Shown in pieces: positions 46,090 through 56,943 of a stretch of 64,000 bases of DNA (position 1 is its first letter; each line of letters starts with the position of its first letter). Source of the stretch: Protula sp. h YS-2021. Taxonomy: Eukaryota; Annelida; Polychaeta; Sabellida; Serpulidae. The notes beneath the pieces are model-generated. The model searched no databases. It saw nothing but the letters and a program-made list of their open reading frames with translations, and was not told the origin of the DNA. The translations under genes and the position numbers were made by a program. Where the stretch lies: contig OX457026.1 in NCBI GenBank assembly GCA_949752745.1, positions 73,225,091 through 73,289,090 on the forward strand, in the 5' to 3' direction.

Positions 46090-46670
46090 TATACAATAGA
46101 TGATTCATCTCGGTAGGGAAAGGGGGACAGGGATGGGGGAAGGGGACAGGACATTTTGGTGGCAAATGGTGAGCTGCTTGTCATAGCAGAAGATAACAGG
46201 TGATCCATTTAAAAGTGAAAAATACTTCTAGGTGGTACAGTAATACTACAAAAGGTTACATAACCGCTCCCATACATGGAACAGTTTACCAGCACAATAA
46301 AAACCATTTTTCATAATGTATAATAGACGACACATCTCGATGGGGAGGAGGGAGGGGAGAGGGAACAATAGCAAAGTCCTATTTACTTGGTAATTAACCA
46401 TAACACGTGTCTCCATTAAGCGGATCAATACATGAAGGGATCAGCACTAAGTACTACGCACAGAAAATGCCGTGTCATGCTATGCTAAGCCCGGCGCTAT
46501 TACTTGTACACTGGTTAACAAAGGTGCCGCCTGCCTTCAGAACGGCTCCGCATCGGTAACTCCCATCCCCCCTCCCCGCTCTTCAGTCTGGGTGTTATCG
46601 AACGCCCCTTTTCCAAAATTAAGAGTCCAATGTGAGTCGAATACAAAAACCGGCAGTCGCACGCAAGGCA
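46090..46670. other. No gene; G-rich short repeats
   Basis: Two similar blocks (about 46,095-46,225 and 46,310-46,400) share ATGATTCATCTCGGTAGGG / ACACATCTCGATGGGGAGG, GGGGA runs and ATAATACT/ATAATAG flanks, suggesting a small diverged duplication. Nothing coding is seen. Confidence 0.4.
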
Positions 46671-46679
46671 TAGCATAAT

Positions 46680-47290
46680 CCCACCAGAGTTGAAGCTAAC
46701 CAGCCTTATCGAAGGATTTCCTGTTAACAAAGTCCGCAACACACAACACAAAGTGATGTCATATAACGTCACACGTTATGTTATGTATGAAAATATACAT
46801 GAGCTGTCGGACCACCCAAAACATTATCTTACCAAGTCTGAAGCAGATCCAATATTTCGTTCTTCAATTACAGTGATGACGCATTTTTCACGTTTTGACG
46901 TCCTATAAAATCACGCGTTGTTAATTTTTTGCGGTCCCACCAAGTTTGAAACTGGTTACATTTGTCATTCTCGAGTCATCCTGGTAGTCCAGTGTCCAAA
47001 ACACGAAATGACGTCATATTACATCACACGATGTCCTAGATACATCTAGTACAGTACAAACCGTCAGAATCACCTAGAGCATTATCCTACCTAGTCTGAA
47101 GCTAATTCAACGTTTCGTTATGCAGATACAGTACTGACGCAATTTCAAGTTTTGACGTCATATGACGTCATGCGTTGTCTAATATATGTTAAATGTAATC
47201 CCAACCGGTGGACAAACTCAAGGCATAATCCCACGAAGTTTGAAGCTGAACGTTTCGTGCGAGAGTTATCATGTTTACAAAATGAAGCGT
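46680..47290 (+). repeat. ~110-150 bp tandem array with TGACGTCA sites
   Basis: CCAAGTYTGAAGC-like starts lie near 46,686, 46,833, 46,940, 47,092 and 47,236. Units include AAYRTTTCGTT and paired TGACGTCATATNACRTCA. Exact TGACGTCA occurs at 47,009, 47,153 and 47,163. The repeat differs in sequence from the 27,060 array despite the shared octamer. Confidence 0.75.
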
Positions 47291-47325
47291 CTACAACTGA
47301 CGCACACACTACATACACATACCCT

Positions 47326-47334
47326 CTCTCACAT

Positions 47335-47430
<96 letters not shown>

Positions 47431-47431
47431 T
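47326..47431. repeat. (AC)n then (AG)n microsatellite
   Basis: A short ACACAC run is followed by about 80 bp of almost pure AG with one GATAGA interruption near 47,404. It gives Arg-Glu and Ser-Leu polymers in the frames, which are not genes. Confidence 0.98.
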
Positions 47432-47799
47432 ACAAAAACAGAATTCTTCGATTTTCACCGCGATATATGTCTAACACAATTTCTTTCTCATTTATGAAAG
47501 GAACAGGAATCCCGGAGATTTGGCCCTTTGGAGAGAAGCTTCTCCATATAATATTCCCTTCAGTTTGACATACGCGTAGGTTATCCCCTTAATATGGCAG
47601 AAAAGATACTCTTCAGCAAAAATCTACTTCGTCTTGGTAATGATTTAAGTCCAACGACATGATGCAGCCGAGTTACCAAAAGAGGAAAGAGAGAAAAACT
47701 CTAAACCGAATACTGTTAGGCCATAAAATGAAGAACTTTGTCTCATAACGTAACGTTTTCATAATTTCAATACACAAAAACGAATTTTCCCGGGTGGAA

Positions 47800-48110
47800 T
47801 CTACCCGAAAAGGGATATTGGAGAGGTTGGGTTTGGACGATTCACACATTTACCGACATTTACACAATTTTGGCGAACCGCGAAAAAAATACTAGGCTGG
47901 TAGGCGAATCCCTGGAGCACTTCTTTGCAAAACATCTAAACGATTGGAGTAAAACTGTAGGTAGAGTAGCATTTTAAAACAGTGCCGCCATTTTGTCAGT
48001 TTTTCGTCAATCGTCAAAAAAGTAACAGTCAGGTGGGGGACTCCCCAGGGAACATTCCTGCGTAATATCAAAACGATTGGAACAAAACTGTAGGAGTAGC
48101 ATTTTAAAGA
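47800..48110. repeat. Two diverged units related to the ~152 bp and 39,690 arrays
   Basis: AAAACGATTGGARYAAAACT and GTAGSAGTAGCATTTTAAA occur twice about 125 bp apart, with GGGTCGCC-like breaks. No terminal module is present. Confidence 0.55.
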
Positions 48111-48690
48111 AAAGGTTTAACATACGCACATGCATTCAAGCCCAGTATAGTAATACGACTAACCCAGTCCGACAAAGTCTGTTTGGAGTATTCTTACCGC
48201 AAGAAATTACAACTGCATTATTATCCCCTAATCTGAAACGTCTTAGCCAGATAATTTACTAGTTAAAGATAAATGACAAGGTTAAACGGCCAAGTTAATC
48301 CCAACCTTAGACGAAAGAAACAACATGAAAAATCTCAAATCAATCGACATCTATCCACACTATGGATGTAGCCAATGGCCACATGGACTAAAAATGGATC
48401 AACATCTTCCACTTCCTCCATGCTCAACCCTAAACACCATTTTGCATTGGGTTTTAGCGAAACTAATGAAATATTCTCATTGTGCGCCAAAATGGGGAGT
48501 TTTATTTGCCACTAACAAAACTGAGGCATTCTCTGCTGAGGCGCTAATCTGTGTCCACCACCGCAATCAAAACACTATCTGTGTTACCACCAAGAAGGCC
48601 AGTTAGTATTGTATGTGTTACGTGGTGAAAAAAACAAACAAAAACAAGATCGTTTTTGCTACGGAGTAGCGAAAATTACACTTGGAGGCA
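48111..48690. other. Possible non-repetitive stretch, no gene recognised
   Basis: A 93-codon frame at 48,325-48,606 is non-repetitive but resembles nothing I know and has no clear splice context. The rest is AT-rich. Confidence 0.35.
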
Positions 48691-48699
48691 ACCAAAAAA

Positions 48700-49960
48700 A
48701 TACGATTCTGAACTCCTAACATTCAGAATTGACCAAAAACGAGGTGAAGGCACCTCTTCAGTTACCTCTTCTCTTTTAGGCCAAAACGGTCGAAAATAAG
48801 CTTATCTCTATCCGTTTTTGGAACTTCCTGTTTTCGATATTGATCATAATCGAAGAGCTCAAGGTAACCTAGGTACCCCTTACATAACGCTTTTAAGGTT
48901 CAAAGGATCGAAATAAGCTCAAAATAGCTGTCTCTAACCGTTTACGAGATAATCGTCAACTTCCGGTTTTCGAAATTGATCATGACCGAGGTCAAGGTTA
49001 TCGAGATACCTCTTACATATTGTCTTTTAGGCCGAAAGAGTGAAAAATAACCTCACAAACGAGATAATGGCAAAATTCCGGTGTTTGACTTTCACCATAG
49101 CCAAGGAGGTCGAGGTCACCGAGGTACCTCTTACATAGCGTCTTTCAGGTCCTTAGGGTCGACAATAAGCTCAAAATCGATCTGTCTCTAACCCTTGTCG
49201 AGATAAAAATGGCACACTTCCGCTTTTTGACTTTGACAATGGCCGAGGAGCTTAATTTCACCGAGGTACCTCTTACGTATCGTGTCTCAGGCCCAAAGGG
49301 TCGAAAATAAGCTCAAAATCGCTCTATCTCTAACCGTTTTCGAGATAATGGTCAACTTCCGGTTTTTGACCTTGACCACGGCGGAGGAGCTCAAGATCAC
49401 CGAGGTACCTGTTATATAACGTCTTTTAGGCCCAAAGGGTCGAAAATAAGCTCAAACCGCTCTATCTCTAACCGTTTTCGAGATAATGGTCAACTTCCGG
49501 TTTTTGACCTTGACCTTGACGGAGGAGGTCAAGGTCACCGATGTACCGCTTATATAATGTCTTTTAAGCTCAAAGGGTCGAAAATAAGCTCAAAATCGCT
49601 CTATCTGTAACCGTTTTCGAGATAATGATCAAATTCCGGTTTTTGACTTTGACCATGGTAACTCTTACATATCGTCTCTCAGGCCCAAAGGGTCGAAAAT
49701 AAGCTCAAAATCGTTCTATCTCTACCGTTTTCGAGATAACGGTCAACTTCCGGTTTTTTCGACTTTGACCATGGCCGAGGTCAACGTCACCGAGGTACCT
49801 CTGACATATCGTCTTTTAGGGCCATAGGGTCGAAAATAAGCTCAAAATCGCTCTATCTCTAAGCGTTTTCCAGATAATGGCCCAGTTCCGGCTTTTGACA
49901 TTGACCAAGGTAGTCAAGCTCATCGAGATATCTCTCACCGTTTTTTAGATAATGGTCAAT
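48700..49960 (+). repeat. ~115-142 bp tandem array, about nine copies
   Basis: GGGTCGAAAATAAGCTCAAA recurs near 48,790, 48,911, 49,158, 49,300, 49,440, 49,577, 49,692 and 49,829. It is followed each time by TCTCTAACCGTTTTCGAGAT, CAACTTCCGGTTTTTGAC and GTCACCGAGGTACCTCTTAC. Left-hand copies are more diverged. Confidence 0.95.
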
Positions 49961-50329
49961 CGTTCTCTAAGAGAGTGGTTAAAAAATGCGGATTTTCCGA
50001 TGTCCAATCACCCTCTATCAGTGAGCCCATCACTCTTTCGCAATTGGGAAAAACTCACTAACTGCAGCTTGCACACGCATGCTGTGATGGCTCTCATTGT
50101 AGACAGTTGGGCGACCAATACGCTTAGGCTGATGTGATACCAGTTCATTTAACTGCGAAATCAAAGCGTTTGCTTGTTTATAAAGTGCCTCAGTGCAACA
50201 CTTTTCCGAATTGTACGAAAGCAATAAACTAGGGGATTGAAAATCCCCACGTGTAAAAATCGCGGGGAAAATGGTGTAATTTTGAGGCCAGACGTGTCCG
50301 CGCAGAGTACCCTTTGTGCTAAAAACGGT

Positions 50330-51130
50330 AGGTAATATTTTTAAAGGCCCTCTCCATTTAGCCAATTTTTGGCGGATCGCCAAGAAAGGAATTTTTCAAA
50401 AGAGGACCGATTAATGAAAATTTCCTATAAATATGAAGATAATCCGACCAAAATCGTGGAAGAAGGGCTTTGAAAGTTGGCTGCCGAAAAATGTCCCCTT
50501 CCCTCATTTAGCCAAGTTTTGGTGGATCACCAGAAAAGTAACTTTGTAAGAGATGGCAGGTTAGTGAACATATATGAAGGCATTACGATTACAATTTCGA
50601 AAAAACTTTGGAAAACTGGTTACAACAAATTTTTAAAATGCACCTCATGTAGCCAATTTATGGCGGACCGAAAAAAAGTAAATTTTCAAGACAGAACCAT
50701 CTAGGGAACAACCGCTGAAAATTAGAAAGAAATCCGATCAAAATTGCGGAAGAAGCATTTCGAAAATTTACTGTTAAATGAATATATTTTGCCAATTTTT
50801 AGTGGATCGCCAAAAAAAAAAAAAACTTTTAAAGAGAGGACCGCCTAGTGAACATTTATTCAAATTTGAAGACAATCCGATCAAAATTGTGGGAGAGGCG
50901 AACCTTTGGAAAATTGGCTACTAAAAAATTTTAAAATGCCCCCTATTTGGCAAATTTTTGGTGGAGCGCCAAAAAATTTTAAGAGCGGACTACCCAGTAG
51001 ACATCTGTACAAAATTTGAAAGGAATGCGATCCAGATCGTTGAAGTGGAAGCATATTGAATATTGGCCCGAAAATATTTAAAAAGCCCCCATTTAGCCAA
51101 TTTTCTTTAGAATCGCCACGAAATTGGTCA
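50330..51130 (+). repeat. ~152 bp tandem array family, further copy
   Basis: Six units. TTAGCCAATTTTTGGCGGAT or close variants lie near 50,359, 50,509, 50,650, 50,790, 50,946 and 51,092. GATCAAAATTGTGGGAGA matches the 7190 array. No terminal hairpin module is attached at this copy. Confidence 0.85.
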
Positions 51131-51499
51131 CGAATTTTTTTAAATGCCCGAAAGTAGAGTCTCAGTGAGATAGGGTCACCCGTGTAAGGTGGAATTCTAT
51201 ACAGTAAAACCTTCATTTCTGAATACCTCCAAATAGTGAACACCGTCTATAGTGGAAGATTTATCTCGACCCTAAATTCTCCAATCACTTTCTTACCGAT
51301 TTGAAAATAATACGACGCTGCACATCTACAATATATATACATTTTACGGTGCAAGGTTGCAGGTCCATACGACAAATGGTTACATGCGAAGTGCTACGTA
51401 CAAAATATCGCACAATTGCTAAGTCCAACGTAAATTTTGGCAATTTTTGACAATTTGTTACTTTCTAGTTGAATTTTGCCTTTAAAGGATGTAAAAAAC

Positions 51500-53025
51500 A
51501 TAGTAAAGCTTAATAAAGCGTTAATTTAGAAAATCATAATTTTTCTTTTTTCTTTTTGCTTTGGGGACGTTTTGGCTCTAAATTTATTTGGGACCTTATG
51601 TTCCTTAGGTACCTTATGACCGGGGGAAAGTTTAATAAAGCGTTAATTTGGGTTATCATTGTTTTAGGTTTATGGGCCTTTGGCCCTAATTCATTTGGGG
51701 CCGTATGGCCTCGTACTTTAAGGCCATGTACTTAATGGCCGGGGTAAAGCTTGATAAAGCGCTAATTCAGGTTATATTTTTTTTGCTTAGGGGACTTTTT
51801 GGTCCCAAAATACACTTAAGAACCTTATGGCAGGGGACATATGTCCGGTGTAAAACTTATTAAAGCGTTAAGTAAGGTTGCACGTTTTTTCGCTTTGGTG
51901 AGGTTTTGGCCCTAAATTCATTTGGGGACCTTATGGCCGGGTAACTTTTCGCCGGCGACCTTATGTCCGAGGACGTGCTGTCCCGCATTCCACGACAAAT
52001 TTTAATTGGGGCCGTTTTAACTCTAAATTCATTTTGGGACCTTATGGCCGGGGATATTAAGACCGGGTATCCTATGGCTGGGTACAGCTTAATAAATCGT
52101 TAATTTAGGTTATCATATGTATTTTAGCTTTGGGGACGTTTTGGCTCTAAAGTCATTTGGGACCTTATGGTCGGGGATGTTTTGTCCTGAATTCCACTAC
52201 AAGTTTGGCTTTGGGATGTTTTGGCCATAAATTCAACTGGGGACCTTATGGCCGGGTAGTTTATGATCAGGGTAAAGCTTAATAAAGCGCTAATTTAGGT
52301 TATCATACGTTTTTTTCCTCTGGAGACGTTTTGGCCCTAAATTCATTTGGTGACCATATGGTCGAGGACTATATGGCCGTGTAGTTTATGGTCGGGGACA
52401 TTATGGCCAGGTACCTTACGGCCGGGGTAGAGTTAATAAAGCGTTTATTCAGGTTATACGTTTTTGCCTTGGGGACATTTTGGCCATAAATTTGTTTGGA
52501 GACCTCATAATCTGGGACTTTATGGCCGGGTACTTTTTGGTCGGGGACGTGTTTTCCTGGTTTCCACGAGAAATTCTGCCTTTGGGACGTTTTGGACCTA
52601 AATTAATCATGGCCGAGGTAAAGCTAACTAAAACGTTAATTTGGGTTATGATACGTTTTTGAGCTTTGGGGACGTTTTGGCCCTAAATTGATTTGGGGAC
52701 CTTATGGACAACGTAAAGCTGCATAAAGCGTTAATTTCGGTTATACGTTTTCGTTTTGGGAACGTTTTGGCCATAAATTCGTTTGGGACCTCATGATTGG
52801 AGACCTTATGGCCGGGTACTTTTTGGCCACGGACATGTTGTCGTGGTTTCCATGATAAATTTTGCTTTTGGAACTTCTGACCCTAAATTCATTTCTGGAC
52901 CTTACGGCCGGGCATATTATGGCCGTGGTAAAGCTTAATAAAGCGTTAATCTAGGTTATCATACGTTTTTAAGCTTAGGGGACGTTTTGGCCCTAAATTC
53001 ATTTGGGAACCTTATGGCCGGGGAC
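51500..53025 (+). repeat. Irregular tandem array (TTAATAAAGCGTTAATTT unit)
   Basis: The unit start TTAATAAAGCGTTAATTT or variants occurs about ten times (near 51,511, 51,633, 51,753, 51,859, 52,091, 52,281, 52,433, 52,626, 52,720 and 52,935). It is followed by TTTGGGGACGTTTTGGC, CCTAAATTCATTTGGG and ACCTTATGGCCGGGG. Unit length varies from about 95 to 230 bp through internal repetition of the last block. It abuts the next array at 53,026. Confidence 0.9.
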
Positions 53026-53029
53026 CGAC

Positions 53030-53680
53030 AAAAAAAAGCAATTTTTCAAGAGATCCCTACCTAGAGAACATTCGCACAAAATTTAAAGAAAATCTGATCA
53101 AATTTTTGGGAGAAGAAAATAATTTTGAAAAATGGTAACCAAAGAAATTTAAATGCTCCCCCCCCCCTCTACCCTTTTGGCAAATTTTTTGCGAATTGCC
53201 AAAAAAAGTAAAAGTAGAGAACAATCGTACGAAATCGGAAACGAATCCAATCAAAATTGTGGGAGAAGAAGAATTTTTTACATTGCCCCCCCCCCCCCCC
53301 CCTTTGGCCAATTTATGGCGGATCGCCAAAAAAAAACAACAAATTTTTAAGAGCAGCCTATCTGGAAAGTATTCGCACAAAATTTAAAGAAATCTGATCA
53401 AAACTGTGGGAGAAGCATTTTGAAATTGACAGCCGAAAAATTTTAAATGCCCCCCATTTTGGCCAATTTTTGGCAGATCGCCAAAAAAAGTAATTTTTCA
53501 AAAGAAGCCTACCTAGATAACGTTCGTACAAAATTTGAAAGAATCCGTTAAAACTAAAGGAGATGTATTTTAAGTAAAAGTTTACATACGTACATACGTA
53601 CACACCTACATACGTACATGCAGACAACGGATGCTCCTCTATTGATGTGATAAGACAAAGTCGGCTGGTCTAAAAAGGGG
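53030..53680 (+). repeat. ~152 bp tandem array family with terminal module
   Basis: Three to four units (TTGGCCAATTTTTGGCAGAT, AAATCTGATCAAAATTGTGG) with two poly-C interruptions (53,158 and 53,285). The terminal module follows (53,570-53,680): AGTAAAAGTTTACATACGTA, tetranucleotide TACG/TACA repeats, CAGACAACGGATGCTCC and AAAGTCGGCTGGTCTAAAAA. This matches 8855-8960 closely. Confidence 0.9.
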
Positions 53681-53689
53681 GGTCCCTTC

Positions 53690-54170
53690 GGAACCGCACT
53701 CCGCGTTTGGTTAAAAAGTGGTATGGAGCGCATGGTAACCAGCTGGGACGTGAGTATGTCTCCTTCGATTGTTTTCAGGCACAAAGCAGAAATCCACAAG
53801 AAGACTAAGCATGCAGCAATGCATCTGATGATTCATAGTCTTCTACAACCTAACAAACGCAGAACTAGGGTCCCTTGTGTCCATCCGGATTAAGTTTTAA
53901 TGGAAAAGAAATTTTTCTGTGACTATATAAAATTCACGGATTTTACTGATTACACATGGACTGCGCTGAGTTACCAATCTTGTGTTAAATATGTTACATT
54001 TTGCAACAAATGCTTTATTTTAAAATTGATAATTTTAATTATCGTTCTAATAACATTCGTATGTTTGTTTTTTGATATTTTTATCTTCTTTACATCTTAA
54101 AAACACTGCAATAATACAACAATTAACAAAATGCAATATGGCTGCCAAAGATCACCAATCGTAGTTGTGG
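53690..54170. other. No recognisable feature
   Basis: AT-rich flank between the array and the 41-bp minisatellite. A hydrophobic 66-codon frame at 53,900-54,100 is probably chance in T-rich sequence. Confidence 0.4.
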
Positions 54171-54174
54171 CAGT

Positions 54175-55230
54175 GTCCATAAATGGTATAGTGATGATCG
54201 GATGGACAGACAAGTGTCCATAAATGGTATTATGATGATGGGATGGACAGACAAGTGTCCATAAATGGCCTAGTGATGATGGGATGGACAGACAAGTGTC
54301 CATAAATGGTATAGTGATGATGAGATGAACCGACAAGTGTCCATAATTGGTATAGTGATGATGGGATATACAGACAAGTGTCCATAAATGGTATTATGAT
54401 GATGGGATGTACAGACAAGTGTCCATAAATGGCATAGTGATGATGAGATGGACAGACAAATGTCCATAAATGGTATAGTTGTGATGAGATGGACAGACAA
54501 GTGTCAATAAATGGTATAGTGATGATCGGATGGACAGATAAGTGTCCATAAATGGTAAAGTGATGATGGGATGTACAGACAAGTGTCCATAAATGGCATA
54601 ATGATGATGAGATTGACAGATAAGTGTCTACAAATTGTATTGTGATGATGGGATGGACAGGTAGTGTCCATAAATGTTATTATGATGATGGGATGGACAG
54701 ACAAGTGCCCATAAATGGCATAGTGATGATGGGATGGACAGACAAGTGTCTATAAATGTATAGTGATGATCGGATGGACAGACAAGTGTCCATAAATGGT
54801 ATAGCGACGATGGGATGGACAGACAAGTGTCCATAAATGGTATAGTGATGATCGGATGGACAGATAAGCGTCCATAAATGGTAAAGTGATGATGGGATGT
54901 ACAGACAAGTGTCCATAAATGGTATAATGAAGATGAGATTGACAGACAAGTGTCTACAAATTGTATTGTGATGATGGGATGGACAGGTAGTGTCCATAAA
55001 TGTTATTATGATGATGGGATGGACAGACAAGTGTCCATAAATGGCATAGTGATGATGGGATGGACAGACAAGTGTCTATAAATGGTATAGTGAAGATGGG
55101 ATGGACAGACAAGTGTCTATAAATGTATAGTGATGATTGGATGGACAGAGAAGTGTCCATAAATGGTATAGCGACGATGGGATGGACAGACAAGTGTCCA
55201 TAAACGGTACAGTGATGATGGCATGAACAG
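54175..55230 (+). repeat. 41-bp minisatellite with ~326 bp higher-order repeat
   Basis: About 26 copies of a 41-bp unit (GACAAGTGTCCATAAATGG, TATAGTGATGATGGGATGGA). Perfect starts at 54,211, 54,252 and 54,293 fix the period. Variant units (CAAATTGTATTGTGATGATG followed by GGACAGGTAGTGTCC) recur at 54,631 and 54,957, a 326-bp higher-order spacing of about eight units. Many overlapping minus-strand frames are period artefacts. The array ends about 130 bp beyond the stop codon of the importin-like gene. Confidence 0.95.
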
Positions 55231-55365
55231 ACTCAAGAATGCTACAAAACAATATATTCCCCAATTGTGGAAGTGCTTCTGGTCTGAAAGTACAAGTTTA
55301 TCCCACAAACGTCAGAGTTTTTCTTTCCAGTGATGTATGCTGGATGCTTCAAAATGTCGATAAAG

Positions 55366-56943
55366 TCATAGGCTGAGTTGACGGATACCCGCCATTGAAA
55401 ACGCTTCCTTTACCTCAGGTATACCACGACATAGCCTGTCAATGACAACATTTAAACGAATCGGCAGAGAATGTTTGCTAATTGCAACAAGATTTTCTTC
55501 GACTGCACCCGATAACACATATTCACACGCAGCAACGAACTTTGGGTGTAGTTTGTGTGGCTCATCTGTTTCGCTATCTACACAGGTTATCTTTTCTTCT
55601 ACATAGTCATAGGAACACTGAAGCGTGGACTGTAAGCATTCTATTACAGCGGTGAGCAAACTATAGTCTGTCTTTTGTTTACCGTTACTGTACAGTAAGT
55701 CAATGGAAATATTCTTCAGAAATGCATGAACGAGGCCGCTGTCATCTGCGCCCACAAGATCCACCCATTCTTCCAATGATACACTGCACATGAAATTTGA
55801 GTACACCCACAGCGCTTCACAAACAACAGGCTCGATGCCCGACCCAAGCCAGTGTGTGATAAATGGGAAAAGATTGAATTCGAAGAAGCAGCTAATCAAA
55901 GACGGGCTTGCAGCCACATTGGACAGAATCCCAAATGCCTGCAGCACGGTCATTCTCGTGCCTGAGTGAAGCATCAGGGTCACGTGGGTCAGCAGGCCGC
56001 TGCGGCACACGCTTGCCGTGACGTCATCAGAGCCAAGCACGGCATTCATGCACAGGTACTGGGCTTTGGCTGCCATCTCCTCGTCCGAACTAGCCAGCAA
56101 AGTGCAAATCCGAGTCATGTATCCGTCTGTGGTGAGCTTGGCCAATATGTCGTCACGATATTCGGTCGAATTTGAGGCCGCGCAAAGAGCCGAGAGGGCT
56201 TGTTTTGTGATGGTGATGTTTCTGTCACTGATCATGTCAAAGACTACGTTTAAAACCCGTACAAAAGTCACCTTAGCGCCAAGCTGTCTCTTCGATTTCA
56301 AAATGATGACGAACAAATGCGCGAGACTTTCTTGGAAATGCATACTTTGCATGCAAGTGCTACACTCCTGTACTCGCGTACAGAACACATGATGCCGCTC
56401 TCTCTGTAAGAGGTCTAGGGCCTTTTCTATGATGCCAGCTGGGATGGTAACAATTCTTTGGCTGTCATACAAGAGGTTACTCAGAAACAAAATGCACTGC
56501 ACGAATAATTCTTTGTCTGCCGAAGCTTCACATACTGTTACAGCCAGGCGAACGATGCCAGTGGCTGCTACGTTGTCTGTCAGCTCCGAAGTTCCGGAAG
56601 ACAGATTGGTCAATATCCAAAAACTTTGCTTCAATACAGATGACTGCGCCGGTGTAACACTGGGAGGCTGGTCGAGGGGGATATACTTTTTGATAAAATC
56701 ACACAAGTACACGTGCACTTTCTCTTCGATGAAAATTTCTATTAATTTCTTGTATTCTATATCCTTGATTTCATCCTTTACTGCGGTCATTAATTCTGCC
56801 AATTCTTGATTTTTTGAAGTATCACAATTGTGTTCCACGCAAAATAAATGTTTGTAGGTATCTAAGATGTGTAATTTTGCATCTTCAGTTGCAGCATCGT
56901 TAATCCGCTGCGTAAAAGTACGTAAGGCATTGGCAAGCTCCAT
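55366..56943 (-). CDS. Importin-alpha-like armadillo-repeat protein, gene 1 (single exon)
   Basis: An uninterrupted 525-codon frame. The ATG has a strong context (GCCATGG) and an in-frame TAA lies two codons upstream, fixing the start. A pyrimidine-rich CTTTCTTCAG acceptor at about 56,996 suggests a 5' UTR intron. The protein is all-helical armadillo repeat. FWILTNLSSGTS (W109-N113) and LWVYSNFM (W379-N383) match the WxxxN ladder by which importin alpha grips nuclear localisation signals; a third rung is changed to FGILSN (F337-N342 area). There is no arginine-rich importin-beta-binding domain. An insert between repeats carries C188, C194 and C197 (CSTC), shared with the paralogue at 60,465. 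Likely a diverged nuclear-transport or adaptor protein; exact role unknown. Neighbour and paralogue point to tandem duplication. Confidence 0.85.
   Translation of the reverse strand: MELANALRTFTQRINDAATEDAKLHILDTYKHLFCVEHNCDTSKNQELAELMTAVKDEIKDIEYKKLIEIFIEEKVHVYLCDFIKKYIPLDQPPSVTPAQSSVLKQSFWILTNLSSGTSELTDNVAATGIVRLAVTVCEASADKELFVQCILFLSNLLYDSQRIVTIPAGIIEKALDLLQRERHHVFCTRVQECSTCMQSMHFQESLAHLFVIILKSKRQLGAKVTFVRVLNVVFDMISDRNITITKQALSALCAASNSTEYRDDILAKLTTDGYMTRICTLLASSDEEMAAKAQYLCMNAVLGSDDVTASVCRSGLLTHVTLMLHSGTRMTVLQAFGILSNVAASPSLISCFFEFNLFPFITHWLGSGIEPVVCEALWVYSNFMCSVSLEEWVDLVGADDSGLVHAFLKNISIDLLYSNGKQKTDYSLLTAVIECLQSTLQCSYDYVEEKITCVDSETDEPHKLHPKFVAACEYVLSGAVEENLVAISKHSLPIRLNVVIDRLCRGIPEVKEAFSMAGIRQLSL

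Noticed and set aside
47145..47568. Frames of 103-138 codons
   Set aside because: Created by the AG microsatellite (Arg-Glu and Ser-Leu runs).
48325..48606. 93-codon plus-strand frame
   Set aside because: Not repetitive, but no recognisable domain, start context or splice partner; kept only as a note.
54097..55308. Overlapping minus-strand frames rich in HLWTLVCPSHHH
   Set aside because: The 41-bp period cycles through all frames; no promoter, no conserved domain.
55966..56809. Plus-strand frames of 69-126 codons
   Set aside because: Antisense to the armadillo gene 1; no domain similarity.
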